Assembly (NCBI RefSeq): GCF_041276405.1
Contig: NZ_JBGGGT010000001.1
Span: forward strand, 1,161,501 to 1,225,500
Reading direction: 5' to 3'
Origin: Microvirga sp. TS319
GTDB taxonomy: Bacteria; Pseudomonadota; Alphaproteobacteria; Rhizobiales; Beijerinckiaceae
Length of the DNA stretch: 64,000 bases
The position numbers and the translations under genes are program-made. Below the pieces are notes generated by a model. The model made no database searches. It saw nothing but the letters and a program-made list of their open reading frames with translations, and was not told where the DNA came from. This document shows, piece by piece, positions 8,612-17,793 of the stretch. The first letter of the stretch is position 1, and every line of letters begins with the position of its first letter.

Positions 8612-9472
8612 GAATGGCTTCCAGCCCTGCAGAGAACGTGAGATCAGACGTGCTGTTTGCATGACGATCGGAGCAAGCTTCTCGCGCGCCGCGGCAGCCG
8701 TCCAATCCGCCGTTGATGTCGAAACGCCGACCGCTGCCAGCGGGCGCCCGCTTCCATCCAGAATCGGCGCCGCGAGCGCAATCTCACCGTGATTGACCTC
8801 TTCCTCCACCAGAGCGAAGCCATCACGTCGCGCAGCTGTCAGGCGTTGCTCCACTTCTGCGCGGTCGATAAGCGTATGTTGGGTTCGTGGCTGGAAATTC
8901 GTCTTGTCGAGAATGACCTTTGCCTCCTCCGCCGGTAGCCAGGCAAGCTGCGCCCGCCCCCCGGCCGTGCAGAAGGCAGGCAGCCTGCGCCCGATCGTCG
9001 ACGTCGGATTCATCAAGCGGCGGCTCGGCATGCGGATGACGGCAACGACCTCCGGACCATCCAGTTCAGCGACGTTGATCGTCTCTCGACAATCGTCCCG
9101 CGCTGAGGCCACGAACGGGATTGCGACCTCGTACAGCGGGCTGGCGTGAAAATAATGGTATGCGAAATCGAGCATGCGCACCGCCAAGCGGTAGCGGCGC
9201 GTCCTTTCATCCTTGTGCAGATAGCCGAGACGGACCAGCGTATGCGTGATGCGCTGGGCGGCTCCCATGCTGATTCCCGATCGCCCTGCGATCTCGCGCA
9301 GGCCAAGAGCATCCCAACCGCCATCAAAGGCCTTCAGCACCCCTAGGCCCTTCGCGAGGGAGTTGATGAACAGCGGGTCTTCCCGAGACATCCCGCTTTC
9401 CACGCCCTCAGCACGCAGAATTTCCGGCATCTCTGCCGGATCGTTGGTTGCAACGGACCGTCTCGGCGCCAT
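8609..9472 (-). CDS. IclR-family transcriptional regulator
   Basis: A 287-residue regulator. The winged helix lies at about residues 35-95 (INSLAKGLGVLKAF, then LREIAGRSGISMGAAQRITHTL and LGYLHKD) and the IclR effector domain fills about 110-280, including IGRRLPAFCTAGGRAQLAWLP. The start at 9472 follows GGAGGG by seven bases; the ATG at 9487 overlaps the ribosome site itself. It is divergent from the peptide ABC operon and is the obvious candidate to control it, probably in response to an imported compound. Its stop codon lies at the edge of repeat copy 1. Confidence 0.88.
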   Translation of the reverse strand: MAPRRSVATNDPAEMPEILRAEGVESGMSREDPLFINSLAKGLGVLKAFDGGWDALGLREIAGRSGISMGAAQRITHTLVRLGYLHKDERTRRYRLAVRMLDFAYHYFHASPLYEVAIPFVASARDDCRETINVAELDGPEVVAVIRMPSRRLMNPTSTIGRRLPAFCTAGGRAQLAWLPAEEAKVILDKTNFQPRTQHTLIDRAEVEQRLTAARRDGFALVEEEVNHGEIALAAPILDGSGRPLAAVGVSTSTADWTAAAAREKLAPIVMQTARLISRSLQGWKPF

Positions 9473-9571
9473 GGCGGCTCCCTCCATGCATTCAGCCAGG
9501 CTCCGCTTCGCGGCAGATCCCTTGACAAGCTCGGCAATTATATCTGAGATAATCGCGCTGCGCTACAGTCG

Positions 9572-9586
9572 TATCGCATTGCGATA
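9572..9586. promoter_or_regulatory. Perfect 15-bp inverted repeat, candidate IclR operator
   Basis: TATCGCA, one base, TGCGATA: exact 7-bp arms in the 184-base divergent promoter region between the IclR gene and the peptide transporter. A second, imperfect palindrome (ATTATATCTGAGATAAT, 9537-9553) lies 20 bases away. Position and symmetry suit an operator, but binding is inferred. Confidence 0.5.
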
Positions 9587-9656
9587 ACGAATTTCTGTTT
9601 CCTAATAACAAAGGCTCCAAGCCAACCGGCTCAAGAGCGACCATCAGAGAGAGACC

Positions 9657-11255
9657 ATGAAACAGCCAATAAGCGTCCTTGCCGGCGTCCTCGCCTCGTC
9701 GCTCCTCGTCAGCCACGCATCGGCGGCCGAGATCAAGATCGGCACCGCTTCTGAGCCGAGCTCCCTCGATCCGCACTATCATAACCTCACACCCAACAAT
9801 ACGGTGCGCCGGCACATCTTCGAGTCGCTCGTTGATCAGGACGCCAAGCAGCGCCTGATCCCGGCACTGGCGGAATCCTGGCGGACGGTCGATGACAGGA
9901 CCTGGGAATTCAAGCTGCGCAAGGGCGTAAAATTCCACAACGGCACGGAGTTCACGGCACAGGACTTCGTCTATTCGGTCTGCCGCATCCCGAACGTGGC
10001 CAACAGCCCGTCGTCGTTCACCCTCTACACCAAGGGCATCGACGCCATCGAGACGCCGGACCCTTACACCATCATCATCAAGACAGCGGCCCCCTATCCG
10101 CTTCTTCCCGTGGAACTGACCACCTTCGGCATCATCTCGGCCAAGGCCGCCGGCGGCGAGAAGGTCACCTTCGACAAGGCGGGCTGCAAAGCCGATTCCT
10201 GGCCGACGACGCAAGCATTCAACGATGGAACGCTCGCCATCGGCACCGGCCCCTTCAAGCTGTCCGAGTACGTCAAGGGCGAGCGGATCGTGCTTGCTCG
10301 CAACCCCGATTACTGGGGCCAGAAGCCCGAGTGGGAGAAGGTGACGTTCCGCCCGATCACCAGCGACGGTCCGCGTGTGGCGGCGCTGCTCGCAGGTGAC
10401 GTCGACTTGGTCGACGAGCCGCCGCTGCAGGACCTGGAGCGGCTGCGCAAGGATCCCAAAGTTTCGGTCGTCGAAACCATGTCGAACCGCGTGGTCTATC
10501 TCGCTCTCGATCAGGCCGAACCGACACCGACGATCAAGGGCACCGACGGCAAGAACCCGCTGCGCGACATCCGCGTTCGCCAGGCGCTTTCGCTGGCCAT
10601 CGACCGCAAGGCCATCGTTCAGCGCATCATGAACAATACGGCGGAACCCGCAGCTCAGCTCCTGGCGCCGGGCCTGTTCGGCACGAACCCGGACCTGAAA
10701 GTCGTCAGCGATGCAAAGAAGGCCAAGGAGCTGCTGGCCGAGGCCGGCTACCCCAATGGCTTCGAACTGACGATCGGCACGCCGAACGATCGTTATATCA
10801 ACGACGAGAAGATCGCCCAGGCTGTCGCCCAGATGTACAGCCGGATCGGCATCAAGACGCAAGTGGATGCCTCGACCGTCAACGTCTTCTTCTCACGGCG
10901 CAACAAGGGCGAGTTCAGCGTGTATCTCGCGGGCTGGAGCGCCGCGACCGGCGAGGCGTCTTCACCCCTGAAGTCCCTGGTCGCCACGAAGATCAAGGAG
11001 AAGGGCTTCGGGCCGACGAACTACACGGGATACTCCAACCCGAAGCTCGACGAGTTGCTCACCAAGGCCCTTGCCACCGTCGACGACAAGGAACGGGAGA
11101 AGCTCCTGGCCGAGACGATGAAGGTCGCGATGGACGACTACGCCGTCCTGCCCCTGCACTACGAGGTCACCTCGTGGGCCATGCGCAAGGGACTGAGCTA
11201 CGAGCCCCGGGCCGACCAGTACACCCTGGCGGCAGCAATCCACGCGGCCAAGTAA
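9657..11255 (+). CDS. Dipeptide/oligopeptide ABC transporter, substrate-binding protein
   Basis: A 532-residue periplasmic binding protein of the peptide/nickel (family 5) type. The signal peptide covers about residues 1-23 (ending SHASA). Family features are EPSSLDPHYHN, the LAESWRTVDDRTWEFKLRKGVKFHNG strand pair, IGTGPFKLSEY and LAGWSA. It would capture peptides or similar small molecules in the periplasm and deliver them to the permeases encoded next. The length is normal. A GC-rich hairpin separates it from the first permease gene, in keeping with its higher expression. Confidence 0.92.
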   Translation: MKQPISVLAGVLASSLLVSHASAAEIKIGTASEPSSLDPHYHNLTPNNTVRRHIFESLVDQDAKQRLIPALAESWRTVDDRTWEFKLRKGVKFHNGTEFTAQDFVYSVCRIPNVANSPSSFTLYTKGIDAIETPDPYTIIIKTAAPYPLLPVELTTFGIISAKAAGGEKVTFDKAGCKADSWPTTQAFNDGTLAIGTGPFKLSEYVKGERIVLARNPDYWGQKPEWEKVTFRPITSDGPRVAALLAGDVDLVDEPPLQDLERLRKDPKVSVVETMSNRVVYLALDQAEPTPTIKGTDGKNPLRDIRVRQALSLAIDRKAIVQRIMNNTAEPAAQLLAPGLFGTNPDLKVVSDAKKAKELLAEAGYPNGFELTIGTPNDRYINDEKIAQAVAQMYSRIGIKTQVDASTVNVFFSRRNKGEFSVYLAGWSAATGEASSPLKSLVATKIKEKGFGPTNYTGYSNPKLDELLTKALATVDDKEREKLLAETMKVAMDDYAVLPLHYEVTSWAMRKGLSYEPRADQYTLAAAIHAAK

Positions 11256-11275
11256 GGGCACCCGCGATTCGCCCG

Positions 11276-11310
11276 TCGGGGGCGGCATCGGCCGTCCCCG
11301 ACCCATTTTC
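11276..11310 (+). terminator. Stem-loop between binding-protein and permease genes
   Basis: GTCGGGG/CCCCGAC plus CGGC/GCCG form an 11-bp stem with one bulged base and an ATCG loop, followed by CCATTTTC. It sits 20 bases after the binding-protein stop and 24 before the permease start. It may be a partial terminator or an mRNA stabiliser that sets a higher level for the binding protein. Confidence 0.6.
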
Positions 11311-11333
11311 CCGTCCGCCATGTGGAACTCGAC

Positions 11334-12311
11334 ATGCTGGTTTTTCTGATCCGGCGCATCGCCCAGAGCGCGATCGTGGTTGCGATCATGTCCGTCCTGG
11401 TGTTCGCGGGCATCTTCGCGATCGGCAATCCCATCGACGTGCTGATCAGCCCGGAGGCCGACGAAGTCGAGCGAGCCGCCGCCATTGCGCGCCTCGGCCT
11501 CGACCGCCCTATGCACGAGCAATTCCTGACCTTCGCCAAGAATGCTCTTTCGGGTGATCTCGGAACCTCGTTCGTTCACGGCGTACCCGCCCTCAACCTG
11601 GTCCTCGAGCGTTTTCCGGCAACCCTTGAACTGGCGCTGTTCGCCATGGTCATCGCCGTGCTGACTGGCATTCCGCTGGGCATGTGGGCAGGACTTCGTC
11701 CGGACTCCCGCGCGGGCCGCATCATCATGGCCGGATCCATCCTGGGCTTCAGTCTTCCCACTTTCTGGGTCGGCATGCTCCTCATCATGGCTTTCGCCGT
11801 CTCCCTCGGCTGGCTCCCGGCCAGCGGCCGGGGATCGACCGTGAGCGTGTTTGGCATCCCGTTCAGCTTTCTGACGCTCGACGGTCTCAAGCACCTGCTT
11901 CTCCCCGCGCTGAACCTGGCTCTGTTCAAGGTGTCTCTCGTGATCCGCCTCGCCCGCGCAGGAACCCGCGAGGTGGCGCTGCAGGATTACGTCCGTTTCG
12001 CTCGCGCCAAGGGCCTGCCGATGCGCCGCGTCATTGGGGTCCATATTCTCAAGAACATCATGATCCCGGTGGTTACCGTTCTCGGCCTTGAACTGGGCTC
12101 CGTCATCGCCTTTTCGGTCGTCACCGAGTCGGTCTTCGCATGGCCCGGAATGGGTAAGCTCCTGATCGACAGCATTCTGGTGCTCGACCGCCCCGTGGTG
12201 GTGGCCTACCTGCTGGTCACCGTGCTCCTCTTCATCGTCATCAACCTCGTGGTCGATCTGATCTATTCGCTGCTCGATCCGCGCATTCGCCTGGGAGGCG
12301 GCAAGGCATGA
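11334..12311 (+). CDS. Peptide ABC transporter permease, DppB type
   Basis: A 325-residue inner-membrane protein with about six hydrophobic helices. The first is at LVFLIRRIAQSAIVVAIMSV, and the N-terminal region has the LGLDRPMHEQF motif typical of DppB/OppB. The cytoplasmic EAA loop that docks on the ATPase is around YVRFARAKGLPMRRVIGVHILKN. I chose the ATG at 11334 because GGA lies eight bases upstream and the protein then starts at the usual place; a GTG at 11322 is possible. It overlaps the next gene by four bases (ATGA). Confidence 0.9.
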   Translation: MLVFLIRRIAQSAIVVAIMSVLVFAGIFAIGNPIDVLISPEADEVERAAAIARLGLDRPMHEQFLTFAKNALSGDLGTSFVHGVPALNLVLERFPATLELALFAMVIAVLTGIPLGMWAGLRPDSRAGRIIMAGSILGFSLPTFWVGMLLIMAFAVSLGWLPASGRGSTVSVFGIPFSFLTLDGLKHLLLPALNLALFKVSLVIRLARAGTREVALQDYVRFARAKGLPMRRVIGVHILKNIMIPVVTVLGLELGSVIAFSVVTESVFAWPGMGKLLIDSILVLDRPVVVAYLLVTVLLFIVINLVVDLIYSLLDPRIRLGGGKA

Positions 12312-13216
12312 CCACGGCAACTTCGCTTCCCACACATGCCAAGGTGCAGACGCCCCTGAGGCGGTTCGTCTCCCAGTTTCTGGAAAGCCGCACTGCGCTT
12401 CTCGGCCTGATCGCCCTGGCTCTGGTCGTCTCGTCGGCCCTGTTCGCTCCCCTGATCGCGCCGCAGGATCCTTACGATCTCAGCACGCTGAACATCATGG
12501 ACGGCATGCTGCACCCAGGCGGAGAGAGCTTTGATGGGATCACCTTCTGGCTCGGCTCGGACGAGCAGGGTCGGGACCTGTTGAGTGCGATTCTCTACGG
12601 CCTACGCACCTCTCTCCTGGTAGCCTTCTCGTCGACGGCCATGGCGCTCGCCATCGGCCTGATCGTCGGCATGGTCGCAGCCTATGCCGGAGGCGGCACG
12701 GATTCCGCGATCATGCGGCTCGTGGATATCCAGCTGTCCTTCCCGGCGATTCTGATTGCGCTGATTCTCCTGGCCGTGCTCGGCAAAGGTGTCGACAAGG
12801 TGATCGTGGCGCTCACTGCCGTGCAATGGGCCTATTATGCTCGCACCGTACGCAGCGCCGCGTTGGTCGAACGCCGCAAGGAATACGTGGAGGCCGCGCA
12901 ATGTCTGGCATTGCCGAGCCGCAGTATCGTGCTGCGTCATTTGCTGCCGAACTGCCTGCCCCCGCTGATTGTCGTCGCCACCGTGCAGGTAGCCCATGCG
13001 ATCACGCTGGAGGCGACGCTCTCCTTCCTGGGCGTCGGCGTTCCGGTGACCGAGCCGTCACTCGGCATGCTCATCGCGTCCGGTTTCGACTACATGCTGA
13101 GCGGCGAGTACTGGGTCAGCGTTTTCCCCGGCCTTGCCCTGCTGATCACCATCGTCAGCATCAATCTGGTGGGCGATCAGATGCGCGATGTCCTCAACCC
13201 GCGCCTGCAGCACTGA
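12308..13216 (+). CDS. Peptide ABC transporter permease, DppC type
   Basis: A 302-residue inner-membrane permease partner of the preceding DppB-type protein. It has the N-terminal helix plus the LFAPLIAPQDPYDLS motif and the LGSDEQGRDLLSAILYGLRTSLLVAF segment typical of DppC/OppC. The EAA loop is at YVEAAQCLALPSRSIVLRHLLPN. The start overlaps the upstream stop (ATGA), indicating translational coupling. Confidence 0.92.
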   Translation: MTTATSLPTHAKVQTPLRRFVSQFLESRTALLGLIALALVVSSALFAPLIAPQDPYDLSTLNIMDGMLHPGGESFDGITFWLGSDEQGRDLLSAILYGLRTSLLVAFSSTAMALAIGLIVGMVAAYAGGGTDSAIMRLVDIQLSFPAILIALILLAVLGKGVDKVIVALTAVQWAYYARTVRSAALVERRKEYVEAAQCLALPSRSIVLRHLLPNCLPPLIVVATVQVAHAITLEATLSFLGVGVPVTEPSLGMLIASGFDYMLSGEYWVSVFPGLALLITIVSINLVGDQMRDVLNPRLQH

Positions 13217-13226
13217 GGAGGCGAAC

Positions 13227-14204
13227 GTGACTCAACAGATACCAGTGCTCGAAGTCGAGGATCTGCGCACCCACTTCTTCACGCGCGGTGGCGTTGCAAA
13301 GGCGGTGGACGGAGTCAGCTTCACCCTCAACCGCGGTGAGATCCTGGGGCTCGTCGGAGAATCGGGCTCTGGCAAGTCGGTCACCGGCATGTCGATCATC
13401 GGCCTCATCGATCCGCCCGGCCGCATCGTCGGAGGCTCGGTCCGCTATCGGGGAGAGGATCTCGTGACGGCGGACGAAAAACGCCTGCGCCAGTTGCGGG
13501 GCACCCGGATCGCCATGATCTTCCAGGACCCCATGATGACGCTCAATCCGGTGCTCAGCGTCGAGACGCAGATGGTGGAGACCGTTCTCGCCCACGAGCG
13601 TGTGTCTCGCCGCGCAGCCCGCGACCGAGCCCGAGAGGCGCTCGCGCGTGTCGGCATCCCGTCTCCCGAAGAGCGGCTCTCGTCCTATCCGCATCAGTTC
13701 TCGGGCGGCATGCGCCAGCGCGTTGCCATCGCCATCGCCCTGCTCCACCAGCCCGACGTCATCATCGCGGACGAACCGACCACCGCGCTCGACGTTACGA
13801 TCCAGGCCCAGATTCTCTTCGAGATTCAGAAGCTGTGCCGTGAAACCGGAACCGCGCTGGTCTGGGTCACGCACGACCTTGCCATCGTGTCGGCGTTGGC
13901 CGACCGGATCGCCGTGATGTATGCCGGACGTGTCGTTGAGACCGGCACCACGCAAGAGGTGATCGACCGGGCCCGCCACCCTTATACCCATGGCCTTCTC
14001 GGCTCCGTTCCGAGCCGCAACAAGCGTGGCCAACCGCTCGCCCAGATTCCCGGGATGACGCCGTCCCTGCTCCACCTGCCTGAAGGATGCGCCTTCCGTT
14101 CACGCTGCCCGCGCGCCACCGATGCCTGTCTCGCCCTGCCCTCCCTCGCGGGAGACGGCGGCCATGGCTGGCGCTGTTTTCATCCCCATGGGGCCGCCGC
14201 ATGA
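13227..14204 (+). CDS. Peptide ABC transporter ATPase, DppD type
   Basis: A 325-residue ATPase of the peptide importer with Walker A GESGSGKS, the Q-loop [11 protein letters not shown], signature [12 protein letters not shown], Walker [12 protein letters not shown], and the C-terminal oligopeptide-transport domain with its Cys-containing [12 protein letters not shown] chose GTG at 13227, which follows GAGGAGG; the ATG at 13188 would overlap the DppC-type gene by 29 bases and has no ribosome site. Confidence 0.92.
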   Translation: MTQQIPVLEVEDLRTHFFTRGGVAKAVDGVSFTLNRGEILGLVGESGSGKSVTGMSIIGLIDPPGRIVGGSVRYRGEDLVTADEKRLRQLRGTRIAMIFQDPMMTLNPVLSVETQMVETVLAHERVSRRAARDRAREALARVGIPSPEERLSSYPHQFSGGMRQRVAIAIALLHQPDVIIADEPTTALDVTIQAQILFEIQKLCRETGTALVWVTHDLAIVSALADRIAVMYAGRVVETGTTQEVIDRARHPYTHGLLGSVPSRNKRGQPLAQIPGMTPSLLHLPEGCAFRSRCPRATDACLALPSLAGDGGHGWRCFHPHGAAA

Positions 14205-15256
14205 CCATCGCTCTATCGTCACAAGCCAATCCCGAAGCGCCTCGGGCAACGACCGGCGCAGGCCAGCCGATCCTGGAACTCGCGCATCTGACCAAGCGCT
14301 TTTCCAGCAAGCTCGATTTCGCCGAGCGGCTGGCGAAGCGGCTCGGCGCCAAGGTGCAGGAATATGACGTCCATGCCGTCGACGACGTGAGCCTGAGCAT
14401 TGCTCCGGGCGAGGTGGTGGGCCTCGTCGGCGAATCGGGGTGCGGCAAGACCACCCTGGGCCGCATGGTGGCAGGTATCACCCATCCCAGCAGCGGCCAG
14501 CTGCTCTATAACGGACAAGCGATGGCGGCCTTGTCGCCCGAACAGGCACGACAGGCCAAGCTGAAGATCCAGATGGTATTCCAGGATCCCATGGCTTCGC
14601 TCAATCCACGCATGCGTGTCTCCGAGATCATCGGCGAAGCGCCGCGCGTTCACGGCATCGTCTCACGGCGGGAGCAGGCCGATCACGTCGCCACCATCAT
14701 GAAGAAAGTGGGTCTCGACCCGACCTATGCGGCACGGTTCCCGCATCAGTTCTCCGGCGGTCAACGGCAGCGAATCGGCATCGCTCGCGCCTTGGCGGTC
14801 AGACCGGATTTCCTCGTCTGTGACGAATCCGTTGCGGCGCTCGACGTCTCGATTCAGGCGCAGATCATCAACCTGTTCATGGAACTGCGTCGCGATCTCG
14901 GCCTGACCTACCTGTTCATCAGCCACGATCTCGGGGTCGTCGAGCACATCGCCGACCGCACAGTGATCATGTATCTGGGCCGGGTCGTCGAGATCGCACC
15001 GACGCCTGAGCTGTTTTCGCAGCCGAACCATCCCTATAGCCGCGCGCTCCTTGACGAGGCGCCGCGGGTCGACACGCGCAAGCGGATCTTCGCTCCGATC
15101 AAGGGCGAAATCCCGTCGCCTCTGGACCCACCGTCCGGTTGCGCCTTCCACCCACGCTGCCCGCATGCTTTGCCGCGCTGCACGATGGAACGCCCCGAGA
15201 TGCGCGAAGTCGCGCCCGGGCGTTTCTCGGCCTGCCACCTGAATGACGCTCGCTAA
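14201..15256 (+). CDS. Peptide ABC transporter ATPase, DppF type
   Basis: A 351-residue second ATPase of the importer. Walker A is GESGCGKTT, the signature is FSGGQRQRIGIA, Walker B is FLVCDESVAALD (Ser for the usual Pro), and the C-terminal Cys motif is GCAFHPRCP. The start overlaps the stop of the DppD-type gene by four bases. An ATG at 14087 in the same frame lies inside that gene and is not credible. The two ATPases would form the heterodimer that energises uptake. Confidence 0.92.
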   Translation: MTIALSSQANPEAPRATTGAGQPILELAHLTKRFSSKLDFAERLAKRLGAKVQEYDVHAVDDVSLSIAPGEVVGLVGESGCGKTTLGRMVAGITHPSSGQLLYNGQAMAALSPEQARQAKLKIQMVFQDPMASLNPRMRVSEIIGEAPRVHGIVSRREQADHVATIMKKVGLDPTYAARFPHQFSGGQRQRIGIARALAVRPDFLVCDESVAALDVSIQAQIINLFMELRRDLGLTYLFISHDLGVVEHIADRTVIMYLGRVVEIAPTPELFSQPNHPYSRALLDEAPRVDTRKRIFAPIKGEIPSPLDPPSGCAFHPRCPHALPRCTMERPEMREVAPGRFSACHLNDAR

Positions 15257-15284
15257 GCGGATTGCGGGCGAGCCTGGAGCAATG

Positions 15285-16451
15285 ATGAATACGGATACCC
15301 TCGTCAGCCTCGAACTGCTCCGGGACCTCGTCGGCTTCGACACGACGAGCCGGAATTCCAACCTGGAACTGATCGGCTATATCCGCGACTATCTGGACCG
15401 GATCGGCATCGAGAGCACGCTCGTGTTCGATGAAACCGGCCAGAAGGCCAATCTCTACGCCACCATCGGCCCGCGTGACCGGGGCGGCATCCTGCTGTCC
15501 GGCCATACCGACACCGTGCCCGTGGACGGGCAGGATTGGACGAGCGATCCATTCACGCTCACCCGGCGCGGCGACCGGCTCTATGGGCGGGGCACCGCGG
15601 ACATGAAAGGTTTCGTGGCCATCGCGCTCGCCTTCGCGCCGGCCTTCGCTCAGGCCGATCTGAAAACACCGATTCACTATGCCTTTTCCTACGACGAAGA
15701 AGTCGGCTGCGTCGGCGTTCGAAGATTGATCGCCCATCTCAACGACTTGTCCGTGCGACCGGGCATGGCGATCATCGGCGAGCCGACCGGGATGCAGGTC
15801 ATCAGCGCCCACAAGGGCAAGCTGGGAATGCGCTGCCGGGTCAGCGGCCATTCCTGTCACTCCTCCCTGGCCCCGCAGGGCGTCAATGCGGTGGAATACG
15901 CGGCCGAGGTGGTCTCCTATCTGCGCGGCATGGCGCGGCGGATCGCCAAAGTGGGACCGTTCGATATCGATTTCGACATCCCCCACACAACGGTCCATAC
16001 CGGCGTGATCCGCGGCGGCACAGCGCTCAACATCGTGCCTTCGGAATGCGAGTTCGTGTTCGAGTTCCGTCATCTCCCGGAACAGGATCCACAAGAGTTG
16101 CTGGCCGAGGTGAAGCGCTTCGCCCATGAGGTCCTTGAACCGGCCATGAAGGCCATCGCCCCTGACGCAGGCTTCTCCTGGCAGCAACTGTCCTCGACTC
16201 CCGGCCTCGCTTCGGAGCCGGAGGACGACGTCGTCATTCTGGCAAAGGCCCTGGCCGGACAGAACGGTCACGCCAAGGTCGCCTTTGCGACGGAAGCCGG
16301 TCCATTCCAAAAGCTGGGCGGCATCCCAGCCGTGGTGTGCGGCCCCGGCAATATCGCCCAGGCTCACAAGCCTGACGAATACATCGAACTCAGCGAGGTC
16401 GCCAAATGCGAGGCCTTCATGCGCCGCCTGCTCGACAGGGCGACCAACTGA
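15285..16451 (+). CDS. ArgE/DapE-family deacetylase (M20 metallopeptidase)
   Basis: A 388-residue cytosolic hydrolase related to acetylornithine deacetylase. Dinuclear zinc site motifs are present: SGHTDTVPVDG with a ligand His and catalytic Asp, GRGTADMKGF with the bridging Asp, DEEVGCVG with the catalytic Glu, and a late His at AQAHKPDEY. A dimerisation domain occupies about residues 180-290. GGAG six bases before ATG 15285 decides the start; ATG 15243 overlaps the transporter gene. It directly follows the peptide importer, so it may deacylate or cleave an imported N-acyl amino acid or peptide rather than serve arginine biosynthesis. Confidence 0.85.
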   Translation: MNTDTLVSLELLRDLVGFDTTSRNSNLELIGYIRDYLDRIGIESTLVFDETGQKANLYATIGPRDRGGILLSGHTDTVPVDGQDWTSDPFTLTRRGDRLYGRGTADMKGFVAIALAFAPAFAQADLKTPIHYAFSYDEEVGCVGVRRLIAHLNDLSVRPGMAIIGEPTGMQVISAHKGKLGMRCRVSGHSCHSSLAPQGVNAVEYAAEVVSYLRGMARRIAKVGPFDIDFDIPHTTVHTGVIRGGTALNIVPSECEFVFEFRHLPEQDPQELLAEVKRFAHEVLEPAMKAIAPDAGFSWQQLSSTPGLASEPEDDVVILAKALAGQNGHAKVAFATEAGPFQKLGGIPAVVCGPGNIAQAHKPDEYIELSEVAKCEAFMRRLLDRATN

Positions 16452-16638
16452 CCGGGCCATCGCCTCGGGCGTGACGGCTCCGCTGCAGCAACGTGGCATG
16501 GGCAGCGAGAGCCAATGCCCGCCTGCCCCTTTCCCCATCGCGACGCGCGCAAGCCATACACCTGCGAGATAGGTCCCGGTTCGGTTTACCGAAGAACGCT
16601 CTCAGATCGGATGCTCTGCGGGCCGCAGCCTCGCCCTA

Positions 16639-16751
16639 GCGCATCGTGCGAAAAAGTGGATCCGGTTTTTCGCAAGAACGATGCGCTGCCTGATAGAGGG
16701 AGCATCGGATTGGATCCCAAAAGTGCAAATCCACTTTTGGGTCCGATGCTC
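16639..16751. repeat. Intergenic palindromic repeat, copy 2
   Basis: Two palindromes back to back: GCGCATCG...CGATGCGC around AAAAAGTGGATCCGGTTTTT, then GAGCATCGGA...TCCGATGCTC enclosing CCAAAAGTG/CACTTTTGG. It lies between two convergent genes and its right end overlaps the stop codon of the epimerase gene (TAG at 16751-16753). The bases between the deacetylase stop and this element hold no gene. Confidence 0.8.
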
Positions 16752-17647
16752 TAAGGCAAGCGGCTGCGTTCGGTGGACTGGCGGTGCGCCTCCTGGGCAG
16801 CCTTCAACTGCGCACGGGTGTACATCAGGGCGTGGGATGCGAGATCGTGACCGTCGTCCCAGAGATTCCGCCAGATACCGAGGATACCCTCCAGCGGCTG
16901 GCCGACGACACGGGACGAAAAGGACTCGAAGGTGATCGGCCCTTGATAGCCGGACCGGACGAGGGCGCGGAATGCGCCGGTGAGATCGATGGTTCCAGAG
17001 CCGAGATAGCCCCGATGGGAATCGCCGGTGTGGAAATAGCCGAGATAATCGCCCGTATCGATGATGGCGGATGCGACGTCCGATTCCTCGATGTTCATGT
17101 GATACACATCGAGGTGGACCTTCACGTTGCTCGCGCCGATGCGCTTGCACATCTCCACGCCCTGAGCGGCGGTGTTGAGGACATTCGTCTCGTAGCGGTT
17201 CACCACCTCCAGCACGAGCGTGATGTCGCTCCGCGCCGCGATCTCCGCTACCTCGCGCAGGACGTCCACCGCCTGAGCGACGCCTTCGGGTGTGGCCGGT
17301 TTGGTATACTTGCCGAAAGCCGAGTAGAGGATGCCGCCGATGTACTGGCCTCCGCAGTCCCGGCAGACCGCGATGGCCTGTTCGAGCTTCGCCTTGCCCC
17401 GGCGCACCTTCTCAGGATCGCCGCTGGAAATATCGGTGTCGAATTCAAGGCCGAGGGAGAAGTTGATCCCGATACCGTTCTTCTCGAGCTCCCGCCTCGT
17501 GAAATCCGGATCGATGGAGCCGGGATCGAGCGCGGGAGCCTCGATGAAGTCGTAGCCGACTTCCGCTGACTTCGCGATGGCTCGCGCGCACTGGTCGTGG
17601 CTCCATCCTGCCTCCCAGACCAAGGCATGGACCCCAAGCCTATTCAT
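16751..17647 (-). CDS. Ketose 3-epimerase (D-tagatose/D-psicose 3-epimerase family)
   Basis: A 298-residue TIM-barrel sugar epimerase. The four metal ligands of Pseudomonas cichorii D-tagatose 3-epimerase (Glu152, Asp185, His211, Glu246 from memory) are matched here at Glu147, Asp180, His206 and Glu241, all shifted by the same five residues, which strongly supports the family. It would interconvert the C3 epimers of a ketose in the cytosol. It is divergent from a LacI regulator and sugar operon that includes a kinase and aldolase, so it probably feeds that pathway. The shared promoter contains LacI-type palindromes. Confidence 0.88.
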   Translation of the reverse strand: MNRLGVHALVWEAGWSHDQCARAIAKSAEVGYDFIEAPALDPGSIDPDFTRRELEKNGIGINFSLGLEFDTDISSGDPEKVRRGKAKLEQAIAVCRDCGGQYIGGILYSAFGKYTKPATPEGVAQAVDVLREVAEIAARSDITLVLEVVNRYETNVLNTAAQGVEMCKRIGASNVKVHLDVYHMNIEESDVASAIIDTGDYLGYFHTGDSHRGYLGSGTIDLTGAFRALVRSGYQGPITFESFSSRVVGQPLEGILGIWRNLWDDGHDLASHALMYTRAQLKAAQEAHRQSTERSRLP

Positions 17648-17667
17648 GGATTACCTCCCTAGTATAG

Positions 17668-17691
17668 TTTTCGCGCACGCGAAAACGTTTT
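17668..17691. promoter_or_regulatory. Overlapping palindromes, candidate LacI-family operator
   Basis: TTTTCGCG-CA-CGCGAAAA (17668-17685) is a perfect inverted repeat and overlaps a second perfect palindrome, AAAACGTTTT (17682-17691). Both have the AT-rich arms and central CG usual for LacI/GalR-family operators. They lie 21 bases upstream of the epimerase start, where bound repressor would block that promoter. Confidence 0.6.
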
Positions 17692-17769
17692 GATTTGCAG
17701 GAATATCTACACAATCGGCAACTTTGGAACGTAATTGACACTGGTTTACTTAAGACTTAGCGTAATTTT

Positions 17770-17777
17770 AAACGTTT
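17770..17777. promoter_or_regulatory. AAACGTTT palindrome, second candidate LacI-family half of the control region
   Basis: AAACGTTT recurs 17 bases before the start of the LacI-type gene itself, repeating the core of the 17682 palindrome about 88 bases away. Two sites flanking a divergent promoter suit repression of both directions, perhaps by looping. Inference from position and sequence only. Confidence 0.45.
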
Positions 17778-17793
17778 TACTAGGCGCTACGCC

